Shown here: piece by piece, positions 47,701 through 59,821 of the stretch
Numbering within the stretch: the stretch's first letter is position 1
Layout: every line of letters begins with the position of its first letter
NCBI GenBank assembly: GCA_007922225.1
Contig: ML680098.1
Coordinates: forward strand, 4,695,679-4,759,678
DNA length: 64,000 nucleotides
Origin: Emydura subglobosa
Taxonomy: Eukaryota; Chordata; Testudines; Chelidae
Direction: 5' to 3'
Program-made: the position numbers and the translations under genes
Notes under the pieces: generated by a model
The model's database searches: none
What the model was told of the DNA's origin: nothing
Seen by the model: only the letters and a program-made list of their open reading frames with translations

Positions 47701-48379
47701 GGAATAGAACCCAAGATACCCTAGTCTCATCCTTTCTCTGCTGTCAGTAAATAGCTGTATGAGTCCCTGGTAGTCTGTCGCATCCCGCTCTAGTGCTGGT
47801 CCACATAGAGGCTAACAACCTACTATTGCTATTAGCTGCTCCAATAGGTCAGGGGGCAGAGGTCTATGTGGTGGACCTAAAAGGTTCCAAACCTACGAGG
47901 AGCATAATGTCAATATACTACCCATGTGGAATTACAAACACTACATTAAAAGAATATTAAGGTTGCAAAATCAAGCAAAGATTAGGCAATGCTGGAATTA
48001 AGGTCGTCTGTGAGGGAGAGCTACTGTGGAAAAAAAAATCTCATGTGATTAAGTATAATGCATATTCACAAGGAGGCCAAATTAAGATTGCACAAGCAAC
48101 CCTACTTCTGGTATTTCCTAAACTTGACTTTGCAGCCTTAATATCACTCTTCTAACAGTTTTTTTTTGTGTGCACGCGCGCATGTACAATATGTACAACA
48201 TAGATCAGGCAGAGTTTGATTGCTACCACTAGAACAAAAGCCCCTAACTTTTCTAGGCTGTGTTTAGGAAGTTGGCTGCTCACCTCCTATGGGTAACAGA
48301 AGCTGCATGGCTCAATATTCAATGTGCTTCTCAGACCCATTGACTTCACAGATATCATGGAATCCATTTCAAAACTGCT
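47701..48379. other. Non-coding DNA with alternating purine/pyrimidine run
   Basis: A 22-bp strictly alternating run containing gcacgcgcgcat (48167-48188) follows a T tract. Otherwise nothing is assigned. Confidence 0.5.
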
Positions 48380-48690
48380 GCCCTTAAAACTGTTCATAGA
48401 CTAGTCCCAGCCCACCACCTATCTTTCCTTATCCACTCCCTTTCCATGAACACTGCTCAGCTAGTAAGAGACTATTGTTCTGTTCCATCTTAGTCACCCA
48501 ACAGTTAGCGCAAGAGCCTGTGTCTTTCTATAGCTCCTTCGATATGGAATAGCTTTCCTGCATCTGCAGGCATGGACCTCTTAATTTCTTCATCCTTCTT
48601 TCAAAGAATATTCTGATGGTACTATTTAACTCTGTGATGCATTTTGAAATATTGTTTTTATGAAAGATGCTATGCAAGATGACTATCTGT
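48380..48690 (+). repeat. Old LINE 3'-end relic
   Basis: 'tagtcccagcccaccaccta' and 'gatatggaatagctttcctg' are followed by 'ctgtgatgcattttgaaata' and 'tatgaaagatgctatgcaag'. The last phrases resemble the 'ttttgagat..tatgaaaggcgctata' tails of old sauropsid LINE/SINE families. The block at 63420-63830 looks like the preceding part of the same family. Confidence 0.4.
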
Positions 48691-48884
48691 TGCCTAAAAT
48701 TATTCCAATTACACTGCATTTCAAAGGAATATTACTACATTGGTTTCAAAGCACAAAAGTATAACACTTTACTTGAATATTTTATTAATGATTGATAACA
48801 GTATCTATGTTGCTATTCATTGCACCTTAAACGTTAATAAATGAAGTCACAAGATCTCTGTGAAATATGTCAGCATTGCCATCC

Positions 48885-49677
48885 TGTGACAGCCTGTACC
48901 GCTATGTTCACCCCTTTTTCAAGACTATGATAAATTTCATACAAAGTATGCCTTGTGAGGTATCATTTGAAAATTTATAAATTATAATTTTATAATGATA
49001 AAATTTATAATATTATTGTCCTGGCAAAATACGTATGGGAACATTGTATGTAAAGTTATAGGATTCTACTGTATGATATTACTAAAGACATGTTCGAAGT
49101 CTGGGGAAGAGTCTCAAACCAGTTTCCCAGAGACAAAAGGTTAGCCAATGCCGCAGCCAGGTGTCAACAAAATCAAATGGAACACCACCTGGTTAAGTGG
49201 CAGGAAAGAGAACGTGGGTGCAAATCTACATCTTTACAAGGGAACAGCTGGGGTTTCCCATTTGCACAGACTTTATATCTCCTGAACCTCAGTTGGAGAT
49301 GATTCTCAAAGAAGAGCAAAGATTATAAAAGGAGAGAGGCAATGCCCCAAATTATTCCTCCATTTTCTCTACCGACAGCAACCACAACACCTGAAGAAAA
49401 AAGGAAACCACTTTGGATTGGGGGAGAGATCCTGACTGCAAGATTAAGCCCATAATACTGCTAAAATGTGTGGTGAAAGATCTTTGCTTTGAATTCACTC
49501 TACCTTTTTAAGTTAAGTATTAGTTGTTTTACTTTTTATTTACCTGCAATCAATTAAGCCTTTTATGCTTCATTATGTGTAACCACTTAAAATATATCTT
49601 TCTGTAGTTAATGAAGTCCTCTTATTGTTTTATCTAGACCAGTGTGTTGGTTAAAGTGAAGGTCCATTTGTGTAACA
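48885..49677 (+). mobile_element. LTR-like element, probably solo LTR
   Basis: The segment begins 'tgtgacagcc' and ends 'tgtaaca', fitting TG...CA LTR ends. It carries a TATA box (tataaaa, 49324-49330) about two thirds of the way along. A series of phrases ('agagacaaaaggttagccaa', 'gatgattctcaaagaagagc', 'cctcagttggagatga') matches my memory of a turtle LTR. Length is about 793 bp. No internal coding region adjoins it, so it would be a solo LTR of an old endogenous retroelement. No matching 4-6 bp target duplication was found, so the ends are uncertain. Confidence 0.55.
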
Positions 49678-51311
49678 GGATTTGTGCATATCATTTTCTA
49701 TTACTAAAATGACTGACTTTATATGAGCTTCTATTACTTTCATCACAAAACAGCCTTTTATCAATCCCAGGAAAGAAAAACTAATTTTGGGAGGGAAACA
49801 AAAGGATATGTGAAAATCCTTAAGAATTAGATGTAATGAAATTTAGGAATATTTTTAGGATGCTTTTAATCCTTTGACTCATTATATAACCAATTTATAA
49901 CACCACACACCCTTTTTTGGAGTCCACAGCTCTGACTAGATTGTTATTAGTCCTGCTTTAGTAAGAAAGCAGCAATATGATTCTTCTCTGACAAGAAATA
50001 CCAGCATAATTTATTGCATTATTACTCCTGTGAACTGAAAGCAATTAATTACCTCCAGCAGGATGCACAAGTGAAAATTCATCAGAGGAAAATGATGAAA
50101 AACATACCCACTGCTTTAAAATAATAGGTGCTTAATGGCTTTTTGTTTGCTGGCTAATCTAGAGCATCTTATAAACGACTCAGTACTGGTTATCAGCTAC
50201 AAAACCAGTTTTTCCCCCCCTTATATTATTCTATCATCCATAATCTCCTTTGAGGACAGGAAGAAAAATCTGCAACATTCAACAAAATGCAAAAAAGCTG
50301 TATAATTTGCCTGTCCTTGGCACAATAAAATCAGTATTAAAATATATGGATAAAAATATGATCAAATGTACACACAGTTATTGGCTAGGTCGGTAGTGCA
50401 TCTTCTTTTTTGATACGCCATATCTTTCTTGAAGAAATAGTAACATTTTACTTTAGAAATTAGGACTATGACCTGATGCCACACCGCATTTGTACAACAG
50501 AGGAAATGACTCATTCTTTTTATTGGAGGGAACTCCAATGTGTGTGACAAAGGAAGCTCTCTAATGTAACATGCACATCAGAATGACCATATATCAAGCT
50601 ATATTTTGTAAAGCAAACACCCTCCATTGCGTGTATTTCAAGCAATTATAAACAATGCCTTTCAGCAAGTTCAAGGTTAAAAAAAGAGAGAGAGAAAGAT
50701 AGGAACGGTATTTTTATGTTATTAATAAATTGTGCATGTATGTAAACGATAGAAACAGAGCTAACTCATTACATTTATTTCTGCTTTTCAGAATTATTCA
50801 CATCTGTATGATTCAGTAATTGTTTTTTCTATAAAGTTATTGGAGTAATTTTGCTCGGTATATTCCCGATCAATTCTTCCTCTCAAGGGCACAGTTGAAA
50901 AGTGATATTTGAAAATGGGCCCTGATAGATTGCATGGTTAGTCAGCAGCAGAGACAAACAACCTAATCCAGCACAAATTAGTTCGGCTGCCAGCAATAGT
51001 TTTATACAAAGATGTAAATTATGTTGTCAAAATCGGTTGCTTTCTAGCTTGCTGCTCAGCTAACAAGAAACCACTTTGGCTGATAAAGATGAACACTAAG
51101 CTTTTCTCGCTTACAAATTTGCAAATCTGCCATTTCAGCATTCTGTTAGCCACAAACAAACAGCCCAGTATAATTGCTTCCTTTTTTTTCCAATGGTATC
51201 TCTCTAGACTTTAAAGAAAACTCATGTAGCACTTTAAAAAAATACCAACTAGGACAGGACACAACACACTTATTTTTTAAACATTCCCAACAGAACCACA
51301 ACACACAACGC
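49678..51311. other. AT-rich DNA, conserved-element candidates
   Basis: No gene is supported. The blocks 49970-50180 and 50880-51180 are free of visible repeats and contain TAATTA/ATTA cores ('agcaattaattacctccagc' near 50041). They look like conserved non-coding DNA, which one sequence cannot prove. Confidence 0.45.
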
Positions 51312-51313
51312 TA

Positions 51314-51431
51314 GAGTGACCAGATGTCCAGATTTTATAGGGGCAGTGCCGATATTTGGGGCTTTTTCTTACATAGGTGCCTATTACCCCTCACCCCATC
51401 CTGGTTTTTCACACTTGCTAGCTGGTCACCC
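51314..51431. mobile_element. 118-bp MITE of turtle type
   Basis: The ends 'gagtgaccag' and 'ctggtcaccc' are inverted repeats (9 of 10), with TA at both edges (51312-51313 and 51432-51433), suggesting a TA target duplication. The interior ('atgtccagattttatagggg', 'tacataggtgcctattaccc', 'cctggtttttcacacttgct') is nearly the consensus of an element I know from turtle genomes ('gggtgaccagatgtcccgattttatagggacag'). It is non-coding. It is the best taxonomic marker in the window. Confidence 0.85.
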
Positions 51432-51433
51432 TA

Positions 51434-53439
51434 CACAATGCCAAGTTACAAATCACAACTAGTCATGCCAACAATCTACAGACTTACTATACGTGGCCTC
51501 CAGTGAACTCCCCAAAACACTGTAACTGTCTTAATAAATGGAAAAATACAAACATCTATTTTAGTGTACATTAGAGTGTCTTTGAAACCGCAATGGCTTG
51601 ACAATGGTCCATTTAGACATGTTACTTTGCATGCTGTTATTATGGGTGGCAACTACATAGGGCTGTTATTCTACCTCCTGCCCTCTTTAAACGTAAGCTA
51701 GATAGATCTAACTTTGGTATGAAAATAATAAGGCATTATAACTGTAATTATATCCAGTGTAAGTCAAATAAATAAATTATAAATTACAATTACCCTTTAA
51801 AGTCGCTAGTCACACTATTTGCTTTAAAATTAATTGCAGGTGCTCTTGAGTGTTTTATTACACTCCCAAAGTTGCATATTCAAAATAACAGTACAGATGA
51901 TTCCTGTTTATTTGTTAAATTAAAGCTTTGTTGGTAAAATTACATCTTAATTAATATTATGGGTACTGTATAACAAAATAGTTTACCTTGTTCATAATTT
52001 ATTTCCACACGTATATCTCAGCACAGACCTATTACAGCTCTAAGGCAGCTAAAATAAAATATTCCTCCTTTGCTGGCATTTTTCTAAATAGCAGTTCACT
52101 AAATCAATATTATTCACTTGGTATTTTTAAAAGCAGTGTATCTTAATAATTACACAGCATTAGAGTAGGCAATAATTTTACTTGCTAAGCATATTAAATT
52201 TAGCAAGCCATCAGTCAAATAGTTTGTTCTTCTTCAGAATTTGTAAGCAGTGAGTGAGAGAGTTTGGAATCATGTTACTTTAGTATAAATGTCACATAGT
52301 GTTTCAGAGTGTGTATGTGACTCCCTAAGCAAGCACATTGCCATATATCTTTATTAGTTTCATTGGTCAGTGCAGTGACCAGTTGTTTATTCTCATTACT
52401 CAAGACAAGGTGAACCATTTGGCACAGACTGCAATCACAGCTAAAAACATATGACTTCGCAGAAAATAAAAATTGTAGACCAGGCTACATACAGTGTTGT
52501 ATACACTATCAGAATAAGACTTTTTTTTTTTTTTTTTTTTTTTAGTGCTGTCTCCAGCTTCCAGTTTCTCAGGTATGCCAAACCATAAACCTTAACAGCT
52601 CAGTCTTTTTTCTTGTTGATTTAGTAACAAACATCATAATTTCTCTATTGTTCTTCATCAAAGACTTAAAAAAAATAAGGATTAACCAGGTTATGCAAAT
52701 TGAATAATGATCCAAAAGATAAAAGGTACCACACAGAAACCACCCCCCAGTCCTAATACACAAAATCAAATGTCAGGTTTTTTTCCTCCCTACTCCAGTA
52801 GGGTGCCTCCACTATTCTCAGAGAAAATATTTCATTCAGTATATGGCAACAGTTTGAGGAACACATTCCTTTAGTCAGTGCTTGGGATCATCATCAAATT
52901 ACTGGTATATTAAAACTAAACAATTGCCATTTGTAGGTCTACAATTTGTTTTGTTTTGTATCTCCAAGCATGAGCTTTTCCTCCAATACACAGACTCCCA
53001 ACCAGGACATAAGACACCCTGCCTCTAGGGGGAAAAAAAAGTGAAATTCCCTTCCTCCATCCCCTTTTGTGGTAAATTTCAGGGTCATCCCACCTACTCT
53101 AAGCAAGTCTCATAGAAATAGAAGAACTATACTTCCTTTTTTGTGCCTGAATGCTCATAAGAAGCAGGGCCTAGAAGAAGAAGATGGAGAGTTGGGGACA
53201 TATGAACACAGCTTCCTCTTTCCAAAACCCTAGCAAATCTGTCTTTAACCATATATTCAGGAGTGGAAATCTGCAATGCTAGCTGGCTGATGACTGCTGC
53301 GAGTGCAATGGTGAAAACAACATTTAGTAATAATTAAAAATAGATGCCTTTTTTAAAACGATAAGATATGGGCAGGGTCTGCAAGTAGTGGAGTCCAGAT
53401 ACTATGGTGTTTGGGGCAATCTGAACACCTATGACACTA
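51434..53439. other. AT-rich unique DNA
   Basis: A T23 tract lies at 52521-52543. No gene or named repeat is visible; 52060-52480 may be conserved non-coding DNA. Confidence 0.5.
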
Positions 53440-53625
53440 AGGGCATGTCTATACTTCAAGCTGGAGGTATAATTTCCAGTTTGAGGAGATAGGCCTGTGT
53501 TAGCTCTGGTTGAGCTACTGTGCTAAAAACAGAAACATTGTCGCCATGGCACAAGCAGCAGGAGGGGCCAGCCATCTGAGTACATACCCATTAGAGATAC
53601 TAGGCACATACATTCCTGAATGTAA
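53440..53625. mobile_element. hAT-like MITE fragment
   Basis: 'aagggcatgtctatacttca' is the typical left end of the 'gtatgtctacactgc' turtle elements, also seen at 12064. It continues with 'tgttagctctggttgagcta', 'gtgctaaaaacagaaacatt' and 'gtcgccatggcacaagcagc', which match the interior order of the family. The right end is not recognisable, so the copy is probably truncated. It explains the open frames that cross it. Confidence 0.6.
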
Positions 53626-53644
53626 TGGAATTACGTCTTTGTTC

Positions 53645-53925
53645 CAAAGTGTAGATGCCCCCATAGATAGGTGGAAAGAGCAGACAGAGATGGGGAGAGA
53701 AATTTGTGGGGCAAGAGGTGGTGTTTTGAGATGAAAGCAGAGGAAAAGGAGCTGGGGAGGGAGATGGACAGGGAAACAGGAGATGAGGGAATAGGAGGCT
53801 ACAAAGGAAGAAACAAGGCAACAGGAGGATGGAGGCAGAAAAGGAGATGAGAAGTGTGAAGTGAATGATAAGCAAATAGCTGAAACTGGCAGCGGCAGAG
53901 GACATGTAGTTCCAGGGGATATGAC
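53645..53925. repeat. Purine-rich tract
   Basis: The plus strand is dominated by A and G (for example 'gaggaaaaggagctggggag'). The 165- and 110-codon minus-strand open frames here are Ser/Pro/Leu-rich composition artefacts. It resembles the tract at 46925 in style but shares no obvious unit. Confidence 0.55.
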
Positions 53926-54261
53926 TAGACAATAAATAATATATGAGTGATAGGTGGCTGACATGTCAAGACTAGCTCCCAGAACCTGTATCTGATGGTA
54001 TCTACCATACAAGATCTATGTAGTACCCATTTAAAGAAAGATTGGAAACCCAGATTTGTGACACCATATCTGCTGAATGTCCAGCAAAAAGTAAAGAACA
54101 AAAGGTATATTTGGCACTCAAAACAAGCTGAAGAACAAACAATTGCCTGCTCGTTCTATATCAACTTCCAGAAACTTGTCACAGATTTTCATTTCCAGAG
54201 TGCATAATTTCGCACACCCATTCAAACCACGCACCAGGTCCTTTCTTGTGAATGAAACTTA

Positions 54262-54410
54262 AGGGACATTTCCAGTATTGGGCCATAGCATTCAGCCTAG
54301 GTACAATTCCTCAACACCTTTACCAAGGCAGCAGATGTCCTGGCAGCAGACCTGAGATAGGAAGGCATGTCTGTACATCCATAACATGCTTTGTGTCATC
54401 TGGAATAGCA
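54262..54410 (+). pseudogene. DIRS-like retrotransposon RT fragment
   Basis: Reading across a frameshift gives 'AIAFSLGTIPQH' (about 54283-54322) and 'TFTKAADVLAADLR' then 'EGMSVHP' (about 54317-54381). DIRS-type reverse transcriptases carry 'F.LGTAPRTFTKVMAVVAAHLRRQGV...YPYLDDWL' at this place, just before the catalytic YLDD. The catalytic box itself is lost. It is a short remnant; a chance match is possible but the run is long. Confidence 0.5.
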
Positions 54411-54714
54411 GCCTGACTAACTGTGAAATAAGTACCCAAGCACAAGAAGTTATACCAAAAGTGAGAGAATAAGTCTTCCTAGAAGAGATTATCTCAATGC
54501 TCCAGGTTCAAATGCTCTGTCCAATGAAGGCAGATCTGGAGTCAGTGTGTCTAAGTGTTAAACCCTAAATTCATGACAATATGATACTCCATACTAACTG
54601 CCATAAATTAACCCAGTTAATCTCTGGGCTACTTTCCATGTCCTAAATGAACTTTTAATCATGCTAAGGAGGCTAAAGGACGAGGACTAAGCTGTGGAAC
54701 TATCTCCACCTCTG

Positions 54715-55022
54715 AGAGCAACGTAGATCATACTTACAGGATAAGGGCCCCTATCCTGGGAAGCAGTGACTTTGAAAAAAATTTGGGGGTCACAGTGAAT
54801 AATCAGGTGAACGTATGTCCCAGTGTGACATTGCGGCAAAACAACTAATGAGATCCTGAGAAGGATGAATAAACTGGGGAATCTGGAGTATGAGTAGGGA
54901 AGTTATTTTACCTCTGTACTGGTATGACTGCTCCTAGAATACTGAGTCCAGTTTTGGTGCTCACAATTCAAGAAGAATGTTGATAAATTGGAGAGGGTTC
55001 AGAGAAGAGCTGTAAAAATTAC
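54715..55022 (+). pseudogene. CR1 LINE fragment (end of ORF2)
   Basis: The nucleotide text follows the turtle CR1 consensus closely: 'cttacaggataagggcccct', 'atcctgggaagcagtgactt', 'gggggtcacagtgaataatc', 'gaaggatgaataaactgggg' and 'attcaagaagaatgttgata', ending 'ggagagggttcagagaagag'. In protein these encode the CR1 C-terminal 'DLGVTVDNQ' and 'QFWCSQFKK' type blocks. It is truncated at both ends and carries frameshifts. CR1 is the dominant LINE of turtles, crocodilians and birds. Confidence 0.9.
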
Positions 55023-56194
55023 AACCATTACAATTTCTATATTCTGTCTGTAGGCATCACTCGGGGAAAGTGAGATGGCTATTGATCTAACAGTGCTGGT
55101 TTGGCACTTCCTTTTTATTGACCACTTAGAGTGGGCCACGTGGTCTGGTGCTTCACAAGAATCCTGCTCATCATCTGTCTCACTTACACACTTGACACTC
55201 AACTGACAAAAAGGTCACTCAGGATCATCTTTATCCTGCAACTATCCTATAAAGCATTGATTGGTGTTTTAGATGGTGAAGATACTTCCATAGCCAGAGC
55301 ACAGCCCAGAAACTGTGATATCTACCATTTATCTTCTAATTTTCCTAAATAAAGTGCTTAGGGTGAACTCCTTAAGAGTTCAAAGGCCCAGTGGTCTTTG
55401 GTCTCATTCAGTAGTCATCAGACACCTTACGGTAGCCTGGTGTTCAATCTTCATTGTCCACAGAGATTTTCATCTCATCCTAAATGCTCCCAAAGGAATT
55501 CCCACTTACATTTTGAGAAGAAATCCATAGACATTGGCAACGCTCAGAACAATCTTCCCAATGGGTGCATCATGTTAGGGGGTAGATGCACCTTGTGTCT
55601 CTGTCAAAATAAACAAGATCACTGCTATGTTTCCTCCACTCAAGAAGCCATCCTTCCTCATCTGTGCCCAGATCTGAATAAAACAGCCTGGATTAAAAGG
55701 CCCTTTGGAATTTAGTTCAAGAGAAGCTGAGAAAAGGAAAGTTCTATCACTTTTATGTAGCACATATAAAAAGAATATTCAGCTTTGGAGGGAACATAGT
55801 TTGGTCTTTCAGGAAATGTCTGTAAGAAGCGCATTTAGTCAAAGAACAAGAACCTACTGCTGAAAGTAAAGACTACTCTACAAAAGCTATATCCTGGTGA
55901 GAGTAGATAGTTAGTAATTTTCACTATATATGTTCGTCATTACAGATTGATTGGGGCTGCATGAGCTGATGCCATCTTTCACAAAAAGAATACCATAAAC
56001 TGCTATTCCTAGGTAGTCCTGCCTACATATGTTGGTGATGAGTGCCGATTGTCAAGTCCTACTGTTCTGAGCTACTCTAAGATAATACAGGACAAAAAGC
56101 TTTTTCTTAACCATTATTTTGGTTTATAGTCCTGCTATAGTAGTGCAGACATCCAAACTGATGAGTAAAATGTTAAATTAACTGTTTTCATCTG
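55023..56194. other. Non-coding DNA with overlapping open frames
   Basis: A 105-codon plus-strand open frame (55398-55715) and two overlapping ones have no recognisable domain. The text has the decayed look of an old retroelement but I cannot assign it. No gene is called. Confidence 0.4.
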
Positions 56195-56320
56195 GGAGAC
56201 TTAATGGCTCAGGGATTTGGTAACAAGGTGTACAAAGTCCTTCATCTCTATGGTACGTCACCAGTTCAAATTCAGACCAAAATCAGTAGTGACAAAGTCC
56301 TTACCACATGAACAGGGCTT
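56195..56320 (+). repeat. tRNA-derived SINE
   Basis: A pol III A-box-like 'tggctcagggattt' (56205-56218) and B-box-like 'agttcaaattc' (56273-56283) are 57 bp apart, the geometry of a tRNA-headed SINE. 'aaagtccttcatctctatgg' and 'atcagtagtgacaaagtcc' match the family whose right half also occurs at 5814. I recall it as a dispersed turtle SINE. Confidence 0.6.
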
Positions 56321-59300
56321 GGCAGACTACTGTATATGAAGTGAGCTATTGATCTTATTCTAGTTCTCATATTCTTACAGGAGAAAAGCTAGACATCTTA
56401 TTCTAGTTCTTAAAGGGCAGTGTTTCCAGATAACACACACAGTCCTACAATAGGCAGTTCAAGAGGACTAGGATTTCATGGGCATGACGACTGATATATA
56501 TCCCTAGGTTGCCTCTGAGTCAGAGCTGAATTACATAGGCAGGGCCCTTTGGAAGCTTGTATTCTCAAAGCCCTCATTGCATTTGTTCTTCAGAGAAAGA
56601 GACAGAGTGTTCAGTGTTGTCAATCCAGAACCTTTTACTCGGAAATTAACATAACACAATTACTGCTTCATTAACTGATAGGAGAATGATAGAAAAGTCC
56701 ATTTGTTTGGGTTGGTATTGTTTTCCACCCCAAAAAAATGCAGGTACCAGGACTACAGTTGCATACAGGATTTGATCGTTTCCATATATGCAAAAATACT
56801 TGCATGATATTTTTTCTCTAACATAAAACATTACCATAAATTGTACCTCTAACTTTTTTTGTTAAAATATTTCTAGCAGTGTAAACCTTTCTGAAATTAG
56901 ACGGCAAAGCCATGAATGTTTACATCTGTTGGAAATGTGGCTTGCAAATGCTACATGTTCATCTCTCTCTCTCTCTAGTCAGACTGAAGGATTTTCATTT
57001 TGGGGTTTTGTTTGTTAGTTTTTACGGAAGGTTTTATTCCTTCCTTGGGTTGTGGCTATTCAAGAAACAGTGAAGAGCAGTGGCTGCTGCACCTATTTCC
57101 CACAATAGTGATTTTCTTCTTCCACCACACGTTTTAAAAATGCCTCTTGGGAGGGGAAAAAATGTACCATAGGAAGGTCCTCACATCTTGCTGATATCCC
57201 ATGATTACCAGTCCAGTCATCTACAGCATTATTAAAAAATTCAGCATAAAAATGTAGAGTGAATAACAAAGCTATTACTCAGTGAATATGTATTACAATC
57301 ATCTGACCTGTGTTTGTGTCACCAGATAAGTGTTTACACAGAGGTACAAACAACCAACTGAGCTTTTTTTCCCCTTAGAGGAAAAATAATTCTGGCAGGC
57401 AGGGGAAAGAGTACTACAGAGGATTTTTTATCCCCCCCTCCAGCCCCTAGATTGTGGTATGGAAAAAACAATGCTTTTTCTGAGGCACAGTGCAGACAAG
57501 GCAGCTCTGAAAAAAATAATAGCCATGATTAATGACAACGGGCTAGAGGAGAGTTGGGACACAGCCGCCACATATATCATCCTTTCCCATCAGTCTCTGC
57601 TCCTCCTTGCCCCTCTTCCTACTACCGGCAAGGCATTATAAAAATGTCTTATCTGCTTTTGACTTTTTCTGAAATAGCAGCCCTGCCAGGAGGGAGGGAG
57701 GGAGGGAGGGAGGGAGAGAGAGAGAAACAAAGAGGCAATAGGGTGAACAAGAAAATGGCATGTAAAATAACTATAAGGTATTACAGGAAAAAATGTGCAA
57801 GCTGAAATCATTCAAGATTTCAGCAATTTGACTCTTCACATGCTGAAGCCACATTTTCAAGGTCTTATCTGCCATATGGTTCCCTGTTTGGATGATTTAT
57901 TAGGTGTAGAAAGCACACTGATAAATTTTACTGCATTTCCCTGAATAGGCAACCTATGGTGTCAATAACAAAGCTCAGGCCGCTTTAATGAAAACTGTAA
58001 GCACCAAAGGGTAACCATTTATTTATGAGTCGCTATAGTATTACTAGGACAAAATTTATCTTCCCTTCTCACGCACTCTGCAGAAACCAAATCTGGTCAA
58101 AGAAACAAAGATCACATCCATATGTCAGTAACTTACTAACATCTTTCCTGCATTGGCTGGTGCTTATTTCTGAACAAACAAATTGCTACATTCTAATAAC
58201 TAATTTTTATTTAAAGAACTTTTTTTTAATTTCAATAAGTTTGTTTACTAAATTATAGGGGTGGCAATTCACATCTTTGCAAAAGAGAAAAGTTTCCTAG
58301 GACAAAAGAAAATTAGGGTTATGTTATTCCATTGCATAATCCTAATTTTCTTTATTAGTTTTCAAATATTTAAAGAAAAGTCCCTAAGACAATCATGTTA
58401 GATATTTGAGCTTTAGCAGTAGAGGAGTGTATTGTCAAAATCACTTGAGAGAGTTTGCGGGGGAAAAAAAGCCATAAACAAATGACAGCTTGTAAAAAAG
58501 GTCTGATGCAAAAGCACTGTTTACTGTTCCATCAAAGGTTTCAGAAAGATTCATGGGCTGACACTTTGGCCTTAATTCAACAACCATAAAACTCTTAAAA
58601 TATCTTATATATATATGTTTCTGTACATGGATTATTTTTATGGCCTTCACATTTAGTTTAAAAGGAATGTGTATCAATTGATCTCCCATTCATATACTGA
58701 ACATTACCTATGTATTTTGCTCATAATTCAAAGGGACTTTACAGAATTTTTTTAACTATCTTTTTAGTTGCTATTGTAACTACCACCATTTGGAAGGCAA
58801 ACTGAAACCTTTTGTTATTTCTTCTGTATGCAAACTGGTTTGATACTTGGGGTTGATCAAGAGTAGCAGGACTGCTGGAATTTCCCCCCTCCACTTTTCT
58901 TTCTCTCCCTCACCCCTACTTTTTTTGCCTTCTACAATAAACAAATAAGCTGAAATAAAAGTAAAAAGGGAAGTCTTTAGTACAAAAGAGTACAAATATT
59001 CACATGTACATAGGAGTTCACATTTTGGGCCTTCCAATCCTGAGTTTCCAGTTAGAAAGATTGGCAGAAGAATACATTAATTTCAATTCTACCATCATCT
59101 TCAATGAAAGAACGGTAAGACTAAAATGTCATATGTTCAAAAGGTCACTAGAGCTGCTGGCTGCTGAGCGCTTGTGAAAACCTTGCCACTTCATCTAGGT
59201 GCCTAAATGAGAACTGTTAGAAGGCAAACTCTTGAAAAATCTAGCCCTGACTGTCCAGCTTTTAACTCAGATTCATAACACATTATTGGTACATGGGTGA

Positions 59301-59821
59301 CCATTTTATTATAAGCCATAAACCTGAAGACTGCAGCACCACTGAACAGTTCTAGTTACAGGTGACATACACTTCCTGGCAAAATTCCAAATGTACTCAA
59401 AATTCTAGTTCTTGGAGAACAGTACAAATGTGTTTAAAGGGGTAGGGAGTTTGGTGGAAAGGGTTGGTTGGTTGTGTTTTGCACTAGTTTTTAGCCTTTG
59501 GCTAGCTTAGCCTCAGAACGGCTTTCCTTATGAGTGAAATGACTGTTGTGGTCTCATTCTGGTCCTTTACAAGTATCTTTTTACATCAAAATCACAACCT
59601 ACTACATAATCTGGGTCATTCCTATTTGGATAGGTTGATCCCTGAAATGACAGGTGGGCTTCAAGCCAAATGTTGAAAACAAAGAGTGACAAAAGGTCAG
59701 GTAAACAGTAACCAGTATTTTCTATATTGCAAAACACCCTCTCTCTTGCTAGCAAGAGACTGTAGTAGCTTTAAAAAACAAAAAGTATCCAATTGCTATA
59801 CAGATTTTCTGATCTCATAAT
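56321..59821. other. AT-rich unique DNA with simple repeats
   Basis: (CT)n at 56962-56976, (GGGA)n running into (GA)n at 57688-57725 and (TA)n near 58607-58616. The block 57440-57660 is repeat-free with moderate GC and may be conserved non-coding DNA. No gene is supported. Confidence 0.5.
57688..57725. repeat. (GGGA)n/(GA)n microsatellite
   Basis: About six GGGA units are followed by GA units. This G-rich tract could fold into a G-quadruplex on the plus strand. It lies inside apparent open frames on both strands, which are therefore spurious. Confidence 0.9.

Noticed and set aside
47288..47714. Two overlapping minus-strand open frames of about 130 codons
   Set aside because: Both are Ser/Pro/Leu-rich translations of the purine-skewed tract in different frames, which is typical of composition and not of coding.
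53515..54012. 165-codon minus-strand open frame
   Set aside because: It is produced by the purine-rich tract and the hAT-like MITE; no domain or family is recognisable.
56195..56320. Functional tRNA gene
   Set aside because: A- and B-box-like words are present, but the sequence does not fold as a tRNA acceptor/anticodon structure and the unit recurs as a SINE.
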